Positions 1-9,292 of a stretch of 29,084 bases of DNA are shown here, piece after piece. The DNA comes from Monoraphidium neglectum (taxonomy: Eukaryota > Chlorophyta > Chlorophyceae > Sphaeropleales > Selenastraceae). The position numbers and the translations under genes are program-made. The stretch is taken from NCBI RefSeq assembly GCF_000611645.1, contig NW_014013346.1, positions 1 to 29,084 on the forward strand. Reading direction: 5' to 3'. Under the pieces are notes generated by a model that worked only from the letters and a program-made list of their open reading frames with translations, did no database searches and was not told the origin of the DNA. Numbering within the stretch: the stretch's first letter is position 1; the number at the start of each line of letters is the position of its first letter.

Positions 1-1099
1 TAGCAGCAGCAGCCCCAAGGGATTCATGCAGCCGTTGCGACCGCTGGCCGCCTCGGCCCGTAGGGCCGGGCAGGCTAGGGCGGCGGCTTCAGCCGCGCAC
101 GGCTCCAGCTGCGAGGCGACGCAAGCCGTCAGCTCTTCCGAGACCCTCAGTGGCGCCACAGTCTGCCCAATGCGGCTCACCAGCCAAAACAACCCGAAGG
201 CAGGGCCGTCCGGCCGCCGCAGCAGCTCCTCGCTCGCGGCGGCGGCGATCAAGGCCGCCGTGGCGCCGGGCGCGGCGCAGAACGCCTCGGCGAGCGCGAT
301 CGCGGAGCGCCGCAGCAGCCTGCTGTCTGCATCGTCGCGGTCGCTCGCTTCGATCGCGCGAAAGCTGACCAGCTTCATTGCGCCATGGGCCAGCGTGGCA
401 GCCCCCAGTGCCACCTGCCCGCGGTCCCTCTCCGTCGCAGCCACCAGCCACAGCGGCTCAGAGCCGCCGCCGGCGCCGCCGCCGCCCCGGGCGTCCCCGC
501 GCGGCCCTGTGGCCTCGATCAGCAGCCGCATGAGGGCGGTCATGGGGGCTGGCTGCCACCGCACTTCATAAAGGCGACGCCCATCCTCAATGTGATGCTC
601 GTGCCTGGCGGTGCGGAAAATAGGGCGCGAGCAAGCAAGGGCGTTGTCCGCTTGCGGGCACGGCATGGTCAGCGGAGCTGTTGCTCACGCAGCAGCTGCG
701 GTTATTAGAATTCAAACTTGTAAGGATCATTTTGCACCGGCAAGCAGCAGCTGATGTGCTATTTCACACAACAGGCGGCGAGCCGGCCGCTCGTTTAGCT
801 CACAGGAGGGCGAGCAGGAAGGCAAGCGCCGAGCAGGCTGCAAACCCGCAGCTGCCGTCTAGCTGCTCGGCCAGCGCCTGTAAGCTGGCACTTGTCAGCA
901 GCGGCGCGTTTGGCAACCGCCGTACCAGGGAGCGGTCCACAAAGGCCTGAAGGGCGTGCCGTGCCGCTTCCATGTCGCTGACAGCCGCGCAACGCCGCAG
1001 ATTGCGCGCCAGGGCAGCCACGTCCGCATCTAGGGGCTCTGGGGGTCGCGGGCCACGACGACCTATACCCACTTCGGTAAGTAAATTAGAGGCGTCCAT
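1..1099 (-). CDS. Gene A: MYND-family paralog, 5' part only (cut by window edge)
   Basis: This is the N-terminal part of the clustered family; the Ala-rich core end and the MYND finger lie beyond the window. Exon 1 is 1099..804 (296 nt, one codon shorter than its relatives) and starts MDASNLL. It contains the family signature EPLDADVAALAR and ends in GSCGFAACSAL. The intron is 803..605, with donor GTGAGC and acceptor CGCCAG. Exon 2 runs from 604 and is open to base 1 (201 codons). The phase-2 junction CT|G restores a Leu. The usual EALARPAPM motif reads EVRWQPAPM here, a local divergence. The readable part of exon 2 has the alpha-type first block (DRDDADSRLLRRSA). It is assigned to the MYND family by paralogy, since the finger itself is not visible. 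Confidence 0.85.
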
Positions 1100-1687
1100 G
1101 ACCGTGCCGTTGCCCTCACAAGTACAAGTGAATCCTCGACGAAAGTGATCTGACGAGATAAGGACCGTTTGAGCTTGTTTCTAGACGAGTAGCGCCAGTG
1201 ATGGTGTAACTGAGTGCGGTGACAACCGAAAGCGAGCCCGAAATGGCTGTCAATGGCTTTCCTCATTCCCTGGGTATTGTTTTCTGCGCTGCGCCGCAAG
1301 CCGCTGTACATGTAATCAAAGCAAGCTGTCATCAAAAATCATTTTATTGGACCGCAGACAGACCGTGCTCTCAAAAGCCTGCTATTGACTTTTTACTTCA
1401 TGCAACTGACAATCCAGGGGGTTGCAATCGCCAGTCGGCGGTCACTTCTCATGACAACCGCAGGTCAGGCAGCACCTACCACGAGTGGCAGCGCCTGAAC
1501 CCCAACTTCACCCTGAGTGTTTCCACAAGCCGCTACTACTCGCCCGCCTCAACCACACGCCACGCATTGCAGCGCCCGTCCAACTCCACCTCCTGGTGCA
1601 CTGTGGTCAACATGGCCACACCCCGTGATGGGGTGCCCCCCTCCAGCGCTGGAGGCTACCCCACACTCCGCCTCTGCGACCTCCAGA
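1100..1687 (-). promoter_or_regulatory. Intergenic A/B: 5' block of gene A, then 3' flank of gene B
   Basis: The part next to gene A carries the two boxes found ahead of every paralog: the complement of TCGTCAGATCAC at 1145-1156 and a variant of CTCGTGAGGGC at 1112-1123. Beyond that, up to about 1350, the DNA resembles the upstream regions of B, C, F and H. Around 1420-1500 it changes to the segment found behind B, C, D, E and G, which includes the shared string GGTTGCAA. Both parts are non-coding: indels break any shared reading frame. I see no clear TATA box. Confidence 0.5.
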
Positions 1688-4600
1688 TCAAGCGCCGCCC
1701 CTCGCCGCGCGGCAGTCTGCCTTGTGGGCCTGCCAGTGGCTGCGCTGGCTGCGGAGCGCGGGGCATGCGCGTATAGATATTGGTGGTGTTGCGAGAGAAG
1801 GCAAGAGCGGGATTGTGAGAGCGGGGGAGCATAAAAGCAACAGACGCACGCCACAGCCGCAGGTCCTGGCCGGTAAGTGGCCCGTGAGTGGCCGGTGAGT
1901 GAAACCTCGATTTGCATGATCCTGCCGTGCAAGCCGTGACATGTGCAACATCCGTTATGTGTTCGATCTTGCACTGTTGTACTCAGCTGCCCTCCTTAGG
2001 TCATCCTTCCCTCACCCCCCCACCTCCCAGGCTCACCACTCCACAGAGCAGTAGAACACGCCCTCCGCCCTGCAGCCGTTGCAGCGCCTGAGCGTCAGCC
2101 CGTCGCCACGCCCCTTGCCGCACGCCAGGCAGCGCCGACCGCCGGCCCGCAGCAGGGTCCCTGAACCAGGCAGCGGCGGCGGCGCCTTGCGGCGCCGCAG
2201 GAAGCCCAGTGCAGCTGCAGCATCCGCCGCCAGCGCGCCACCTCGCTCCCCTGCACCCAGCCGCAGCAGCGCGGCCTCCGCCGCCGCATGCGCTGCCTCA
2301 ATGAGTTCGTCGCATCTGTTTGCAGAGGTTGACGCAACACGCTGGCCCTGCCGCGCTGCCGCCTCTTGAGCCTCGGCATCATTTTGGCAGGCGGCCGCCG
2401 CCATCTCAGACAGCAGCAGCCCAGCCACTCCTGCGCTGTCCGCCATACGCAGGCCGTCGCAAATGCCCCCGGAGACGCCCACCCGCGCCGCATCAGCACA
2501 GCGCAGGAGCGCGCCCACGACGGCGGTTGCGGCCCCGGGACGCGCGGCCAGGTCGGCCGCGCACAAGCAGCCGCTTGAGATATCGCAAATGCGCTGGGCG
2601 CCCACCACCGCCACCGCCGCAGCTTCAGGGCAGCCGCCGCCGGCACACACCACCAGCACGTCCAACGCCCTGGCCCTGATCCTTGAAACTGTATGGGCGC
2701 TCTGAGGCTGCATCCGATCGCGCATGGTGCCCTGCCTGGCTGTGGGAATTCCGGCATCTTGTGTGTACAGCATCAGGCACGCGGCAATGGCTGCATTGGC
2801 GGCAGATATGGGGTCGTCATGCTGAGCCGACAGCTGCACAGCCGCGCGCAGCAGCAGCGAGGGCAGCCCCGTCGCGATCGCGTCGCGGCACCACCGGGTG
2901 TGCGCCAGCCCGCAGCCTGCCATGGCGGCTGTGTAAAACAGTTCAGCGGCCAAAGCGACGACCGCGGGGGCCGTGTCACTGCTGTCGGCGGCCCCGAGCG
3001 CTGCGTGCAGGACCTCACCAAGGGTCGCCGCCGAGCTGGCATGCAAACAAATGGGCAGGTCCTCGCCCGCGCTTTCACCCTCAGGCACAGCTGGCCTCCT
3101 GCCCCCGCGGTGCACTTGAGCCCCCTGGCCGGCGGCCCTGAAGCTCCAAACGCTCTGCTCCAAGGCGTGCAGGGCAAGAAAAGTCATGCGCAACCTGGGC
3201 TCGCCGCGCAGTGCCACCGCGCCGCCCCGCCCGGCCGCGACCTCCAGCAGCGGCCCCGTGAGCGCCGCCACCGCCCCCCGCACGCGTGCGGGCTCAGCAG
3301 CCCTGCTCGAGGCGCTCGGTCGGGCGCTCTGCGGCGCAGCCTCGGCGCTGCCCTGCTCGCACTCCCACTGCATGTCTGATGCACGGCTGAAAACATTGCA
3401 TATTGTACTGAGAATGCTGTCATCCAAGGGGAGCTCAGCCCAGCTTGCTCTTCCACCTGGCCCGCCCAGCTGTGCGCCTGTCCCGGAGGTTCGCTGGATA
3501 TTGTGGCCGCCGCGGCCCCCGCCACTGCGATTGTCGCCGCGCCCCCGCAGCAAGGGCACCAACACCTCAAGCCCCTCGCCTGGCGGCCGCCGCAGCAGAG
3601 CGGCCGCGCCGGCGGCGCTGTGGCTGAGCAACAGCAGCAGCCCCAGGGGCGCCATGCAGCCGTCGCTACCGCCGGTCAGCTCGGCCCGCAGAGCCTCGCA
3701 GGCCAGCGCGGCAGCTTTGGTCGCGCACGGCTCCAGCTGCGAGGCGATGCGAGTCGTCAGCTCGTCCGAGACCTCCAGTGGCGCCACAAGCCTCTGGATG
3801 CGGCTCAACATCGAGAACATCCCAAAGACAGGGCCGTCTGTCCGCCGCAGCGGCTCCTCGCTTGCTGCAGCGGCTACCAAGGCCGCAACGGCGCCGGGCG
3901 CCCCGCAAAACGCCTCGGCAAGCGCGGCCGCGGAGCGCCGCAGCCGCCTGCTGTCAGCATCGTCGCGGCCCCTCGCGTTGAAAGCGCGAATGCTGACAAG
4001 CTTCATCGCGCCGTTGGCCAGCAAGGCGGCCCGCACCGCCATCCCCCGGCGCTCCCTCTCCGTCGCAGCCGCCAGCCAGAGCGGCTCAGGGCCGCCGCCA
4101 GCACCGCCGACCCCCTGGGCGTCCCCGCGCGGCCCTGTGGCCTCGACCAGCAGCCGCATGAGGGCGGCCATGGGGGCGGGGTGCGCCAGAGCTTCGTACA
4201 CGCGACACTCGTCTTCACAGGGTTGAGGGTGCCTGGCGGCGCCGGCGAAAGCAGCGCGCGAGAAAGGACGGTGTCCGCTTGCGGGCGCAGCAAAACTTGC
4301 GGAGCCGTTGCTGGCGCAGCAGGTGCGCTTTTGGAATGCAAACTTGCAGAATCATGCTGCATTGGTGAGAGGCAGCTGATCTTGCCATTGCAAGATAGCG
4401 GCCGCATGCTGGCCATGCGTTTTGCTCACAGGTCAGCGTGAAGCAAGACGAACGCCGAGCAGGCTGCAAACCCGCAGCTGCCGTCCAGCTGCTTGGCCAG
4501 CGCCTGTATGCTCGCGCGCGTCAGTTGCTGCGCGTTTGGGAGCCGCCACGCCAGGGAGCGCTGTACTGTAATATCAATTACATGGGTGACGTGAGGGCAC

Positions 4601-5144
4601 CATGCAGGCGGTGCCGCTCTGTGTGGATGCTGGGCAGCGGCAAGGCAGCCGACTGCCGGCGCCCCCCCTGGCAAGGGAGCGGGAGCGCACGCTGTGGACC
4701 GAACAAACCCAAGCGCTGACTGCGCTGGGCGTAGCGGCAAGGATTTGCTGGCAAGCAAAGTTGTAGGCGGCAAGCATGTTGGAACTCACACAAGGCGCAG
4801 GACGGCACTCTCTCACAGTGCCATCTGCCCACGAACGGCAATTGATTTTTGCGGGGTGAGGCGCGCACACTTCCTGAGAAAACCACTCATGGCGCGCCGC
4901 AAGCGTCGTCGCGCTTTTGGCCGTCAGCAGCCAGGGCAGCTGCCGGGCAGCGGCGCGCCGTAACGGCAGTACAGCGCTGCGCAAAGACCTCAAGGGCTTC
5001 GCGTGCTGATTCCATGTCGCTGACGGCCGCGCAGCGCTGCAGGTCGCGCGCCAGGACAGCCACGTCCGCATCCAGGGGCTCTGGGGGTGGCGGGCCATGG
5101 CGACCTATACCAACTTCCATGGTGAGGCAATCAGAGGCCTTCAT
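1688..5144 (-). CDS. Gene B: MYND zinc-finger protein with an interrupted first exon
   Basis: The predicted protein has 854 residues. The exons are 5144..4973, 4565..4430, 4232..2037 and 1748..1688. Start MKASDC matches the family's MNASD/MDASN start. The N-terminal domain (about residues 1-103) is followed by LAHPAPMAALMRLLVEATG, a Gly-rich linker and an Ala-rich core of the alpha type in all three blocks. The MYND finger is at residues 804-847: CLAC, RRCNGC, YCSVEC, then HWQAHKADC with the last His and Cys. The protein ends RAARGGA. The odd feature is a 407-nt insertion inside exon 1. If GTACTG..ATTACAG is removed, exon 1 becomes 308 nt, exactly 9 nt longer than the standard 299, and the frame is kept (FAQR-LQ-RSLAW). 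If it is not spliced, translation stops after about 85 residues and B is broken. The donor is weaker than the usual GTGAGC, and the junction creates a TTA codon, unusual in such GC-rich DNA. Confidence 0.75.
4557..4979. mobile_element. ~410-bp insertion in gene B exon 1 (MITE-like or introner-like)
   Basis: The seven other paralogs have uninterrupted coding sequence here. In B, the direct repeat AGCGCTG occurs at 4557-4563 and again at 4973-4979, like a target-site duplication. The extra DNA between them begins GTACTG (overlapping the first repeat by one base) and ends CAGTAC, a perfect inverted hexamer. On the gene strand this gives a possible intron at 4972..4566 with GT and AG ends, preceded by an A/T-rich TTGATATTACAG acceptor. 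The interior encodes no recognisable transposase and has no similarity I can see to the rest of the window. A non-autonomous DNA element, an intron-generating 'introner' or a plain disruptive insertion all fit; the length and frame arithmetic favours splicing. Confidence 0.6.
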
Positions 5145-5679
5145 GATCGAGCCGTTGCCCACACGAGTAAAGGCGAATCCTCGGAAACAGTGATCTGACG
5201 AGATACGGACCGTTTGGTCTTGTTCTAGAAGAGTAGCGCTCGTGATGGTGCGGCTGAGTGCGGTGAAAACTGAAAGTAAGCCCGACGTTGTTGCCACTTG
5301 CTTCCCTCGGCATGCGCCGCAATCCAAGAGCAAGTTGTCATCAAATATCACTCGATCGCACCGCAGACCGTCTGTGCTCTCAAGAGCCTAAAACTGCGTT
5401 TTTACTGCTTCCAACAAACAATTCAGGGGGTTGCAACCGCCAGTCGATGGTCCCGTCTCATCAACCGCAGGTCATGCAGCGCCCCCCGCCTGGCAGCGCC
5501 TGACCCCCAACATCCCAAGTGCATTCGAAAGCCGCTACTACTCGCCTGCTGCCATTCGCCCGCCTCAAACACACGCCACACATTGCAGCTCTCGTCCAAC
5601 TCCACCTTCATGTGCACTGTGGTCAATATGGCCACACCTCATGATGGGTCGCCCCCCTCCAGCCTCCGCAGCTTCCATG
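5145..5679 (-). promoter_or_regulatory. Intergenic B/C: 5' block of gene B, then 3' flank of gene C
   Basis: Next to gene B the conserved boxes are at 5190-5201 (complement of TCGTCAGATCAC) and 5157-5168 (ACTCGTGTGGGC, one base off the consensus). A reading frame stays open upstream in phase with the B start. It is not taken as coding because the homologous DNA upstream of A, F and H is out of phase. The part from about 5420 to 5679 resembles the 3' flanks of the other alpha-type genes. Confidence 0.5.
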
Positions 5680-8600
5680 TCAGGCGCCGCCCCTCGCCGC
5701 GCGGCAGTCTGCCTTGTGGGCCCGCCAGTGGCTGCGCTGGCTGCGGGGCGCGGGGCACAGGCACGGTTGCGGCGCGAGGGCTGGTGAAAGGTAATGCGCG
5801 CTGACGTTTTGTGGTGCGGCTAGCTTTGGCCCCAGTGCCATAGGCCCTGCACTGTGCCATCATCGCTCAACCCCCGGTACACCGACCCTGGCAATTGCAA
5901 CACTCCTTTTAATACCCTGTCCTCTATTGCTGCTGTCCCGGCTCTTGTACAAAATCCCTCCCAAGGAGAGGCGACAAGTCGCCTCCTACATCCCAGGCTC
6001 ACCACTCCACCGAGCAGTAGAACACGCCCTCCGCCCTGCAGCCGTTGCAGCGCCTGAGCGTCACCCCGCGGCCACGCCCCTTGCCGCACGCCAAGCAGCG
6101 CCGACCGCCGGCCTGCAGTAGGGCCCCCGGTCCAGACAGCGGCGGCGGCGCCTCGCGGCGCCGCAGGAAGCCCAGGGCAGCTGCCGCGTCCGCCGCCAGC
6201 GCGCCACCTCGCCCCCCGGCTGCACCCAGCCGCAGCAGCGCGGCCTCGGCCGCCGAATGCGCCTTCTCAATGTTGTCATTGAGGTTGCCCCAAACGGTCT
6301 CCTCCACATGCTGACACTGCTGCTCTGCCGCATCGCTGGCCTCGGCGTCATCCTCGCAGGCAGCAGCTGCCATCATTGACAGCAGCAGCCCAGCCATTCC
6401 CGCGCCGTCCGCCATGAGCAGGCAGTCGCGACTGCTGGCCCCGGGGCCGCCCGCCCGCGTCGCAGCCGCGCAGCGCAGTAGCGCGCCCACGACGGCGGTT
6501 GCGGCCCCGGGACGCGCAGCCAGGTCGACCACGCACGAGCAGCCGCCTGAGATACGGCAAATGCGCAGGGCGCCCGCCACCGCGACTGCCGCAGCTTCAG
6601 GGCAGCTGCCGCCTGCGCACGCCATCAGCCCCTCCAACGCTCTGGCCCTGATTGCTGAAACTGGATCAGCGCTCTGTGGCGGCATCCGGTTGCGCCTGGT
6701 GCCCTGCCTGGCTGTGAAAATCTGGGCACCTTCCATGTACGCCATCAGGCACGCGGCAATGGATGCCTTGGCAGCCGAGATGGGGTCGTCCTGCTGAGCT
6801 GAGATCTGCACGGCCGCGCGCAGCAGCAGCGAGGGCAGCCCCGCCGCGATTGCGTCGCGGCACCACTGGGCGTGCGCCGACCCGCAGCCCGTCTGGGCGG
6901 CTGTGTTCAACAGTGCAGCAGCCGTAGCGACGACCTCGCGGCCGGTGTCACTGCTGGCTGCGGCCTCAAGCGCTGCCTGCAGAACCCCAGCCAGGGTCGC
7001 CGCCGAGCCGGCGTGCAAATAAATGGGAAATGCAAAGTCCTCGCCCTCGCCCTCATTTCCAACCTGGCGCGCGGGCCCCCTCCTGCTGCTGCTGGGGTGC
7101 ACTCCAGCCATCTGAGCCCCCTGGCCGATGACCCCAATGCTCCAAACGCTCTGCTCCAAGGCATGCAGGGCAAGAAAAGTCATGCGCAGCCTGGGATCGC
7201 CGCGCAATCCCGCAGCGCCGCCCCGCCCGGCCGCGACCTCCAGCAGCGGCCCCGTGAGCGCCGCCACCGCGTCCCGCGCGCGCGCGGGGTCAGTGGGCCC
7301 GTTTGCTGTGCTCGGCCGGGCGCTTTGCGCGGCCTCGGTGCCGGCCTGCTCGTCATCCCACCTTGCTTTTGATGCGTGGGTGAAAACACTGCAGATCGCA
7401 TGAAGAATGCTGCCATCAAAGGGGAGCTCAGCCAAGCTTGCTGCGCCGGCTGGCCGGCCCAGCCGTGCGCCTGCCGCGGAGCTTTGCTGGGTGTCGCTGC
7501 CGCCGCGTGCCCCGCCGCGGCGGCCGTCGCGGCGCTCCCGCGCCATGAGCAAGGGTGCCAACAGGTCAAGCCCCTCGCCCGGCGGCAGCCGCAGCAGCGC
7601 AACCGCGCCGGCGGCGCTGAGACTGAGAAACTGCAGAAGCCCCAGGGGCAGGATGCAGCCGTTGCGGCCGCCGGCCAGCTCCGCCCGCAGGGCCCCGCAG
7701 GCCAGCGCCGCGGCTTCAGCCGCGCACGGCTCCAGCTGCACGGCGACGCGGGTCATCACCTCTTCTTGGACCTTGAGTGGCGCCACAAACCTCGGAATCC
7801 GGCTCATCATCCAGAACATGTCAAAAACTGCGCCGTCCGGCCGCCGCAGGGACTCCTCGGTTGCCGCCGCGGCAATCAAGGCCGCCACGGCGCCGGGCGA
7901 GGCGCTGAATGCCTCGGCAAGCGTCAGGGCAGAGCGCCGCCGCTGCCTGCTGTCGGCGTCGTCGCGGCCCCTTGCGTTGAGAGCGCGAATGCTGACAAGC
8001 GTCATCGCGCCATCAGCCAGCACGGCGGCCCAGCGCGCCGTCTGCGCGCGGTCCCCCTCTGCGGCAGCCGCCAGCCAGAGCGGCTCAGAGCTGCCGCTCG
8101 CGCTGCCACCGCCCCTGTCGTCCCCGCGAGGCGGCCCTGTGGCCTCAACCAGCAGCCGCATAAGGGCGGCCATGGGGGTGGGGTGCGCCAGGGAATCATA
8201 CAGGCAATTCCCATCTTCATTCTGTTGTGGGAGCCTGTCGTCGCGGAAAGCAGGGCGCAAGCAAGAGCGTTGTCCGATCGTGGGCTTGGCAAGGTTGGCG
8301 AAGCTGGCGCTTGCGCAGCAGGTGCGGTTGTGGAATTCTGACTTATAGAACCGTGGTGCGATGGTGAAAGGCAGCTGATCTTGCCACTATTGCAGGCAAA
8401 ATCTGCAAGCCGGCTGCGCGCTCGCGATTGCTTACAGGAGGGCGTGAAGGAGAGCGAGCGCAGAGCAGGCTGCAAACCCGCAGCTGCCGTCCAGCTGCTC
8501 AACCAGCGCCTGTATGCTCGCGCGCGTCAGCAGCGGCGCGTTTGGCAACCGCCACGCCAGGGAGCGCTCCACAAAGGCCCGAAGGGCTTTGCGTGCCGAT

Positions 8601-8734
8601 TCCATGTCGCTGACGGCCGCGCAACGCCGCAGGTCGCGCGCTAGGGCAGCCACGTCAGCATCCAGGGGCTCTGGGGGTGGCGGGCCATGGCGACCTATAC
8701 CACCTTCCACGTTGATCAAATCAGAGGCGTTCAT
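5680..8734 (-). CDS. Gene C: MYND zinc-finger protein
   Basis: The predicted protein has 863 residues. The exons are 8734..8436 (299 nt), 8234..6003 (2232 nt) and 5740..5680 (61 nt). The start is MNASDLINVEGG. The first intron uses GTAAGC rather than the usual GTGAGC, and its acceptor is GACGACAG instead of CGCCGCCAG. Exon 2 opens LPQQNEDGNCLYDSLAHPTPM and is alpha type throughout: RDDADSRQRRRSA, then LLEVAAGRGGAAGLRG and ALEQSVWSIG, then AAAACEDDAEASDAAEQQ. The MYND finger is at residues 813-856 with all eight ligands present. No signal peptide or membrane segment is visible, so a soluble protein is expected. The 262-nt second intron closely resembles that of gene D, although the middle of the two coding sequences differs in type. 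Confidence 0.88.
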
Positions 8735-9292
8735 AATCGTGCCGTTGCCCTCACGAGTACAGGTGATTCCTCGACAAAGTGATCTGACGAGATAAGGACC
8801 GTTTGAGCTTGTTTCTAAACGAGAAGCGGCAGTGATGGTGCGGCTGAGTGCGGCGACAACCGAAAGCAAGCCCGATGTGGTTGTCAATGGCTTCCCTGGG
8901 TATTGTTTTCTGGGCTGCGCCGCAAGACACTGTAATCAAAGCAAGCTGTCATCAAAGATCATTTTATTGGACCGCAGACAGTCTGTGCACCTAAAAATCC
9001 TACGACTGCCTTTTCGCTTACTCCAAGCAACGGACAATGCAGGAGGTTCGGACCACCAGTCAATCTTCATTTTAACAACCGCAGGTCAGGCAGCACCGCG
9101 GCTGGCAGCGCCTGACCCGCACACACATCCCAAGTGTATCCAAAAGCCGCTAATACTCGCCCGCTTTAACCATACGCCACGCATTGCAGTGCCTGTCCAA
9201 CTCCAACTCCTGGTGCACTGTGGTCAATATGGCCACACCCCATGATGGGTCGCCCCCCTCCAGCCGACACTCCGCCTCCGCAGCTTCCGCCA
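8735..9292 (-). promoter_or_regulatory. Intergenic C/D: 5' block of gene C, then 3' flank of gene D
   Basis: The boxes ahead of gene C are at 8779-8790 and 8747-8758, both matching the consensus. The block upstream to about 9000 is very similar to that of gene A (shared ATCATTTTATTGGACCGCAG). The remainder is the 3' flank of D, including the segment complementary to GGCCATATTGACC that recurs in this cluster. No coding exon or RNA gene is seen. Confidence 0.5.

Noticed and set aside
26..571. Long open frames opposite the exons, such as 26-571, 3186-4226 and 7407-8348 on the plus strand
   Set aside because: They are antisense shadows of exon 2 in very GC-rich DNA, with Ser/Arg/Pro-rich compositions; the spliced family frame accounts for these regions.
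1870..1901. Three imperfect 11-bp repeats (CCGGTGAGTGG-like) in intron 2 of gene B, resembling splice donors
   Set aside because: The donor-like strings are on the strand opposite the gene, and three degenerate copies are too few to mean much.
2037..2044. SVEW-stop as the true C-terminus of the proteins
   Set aside because: It would leave the MYND finger without its last three ligands. A consensus GT-AG intron and a conserved 61- or 67-nt exon complete it in all seven genes.
5145..5351. In-frame N-terminal extension of gene B (and of gene C, 8735-8887)
   Set aside because: The extension is out of phase or stopped in A, F, G and H, and the MNASD/MDASN-type start is common to the family.
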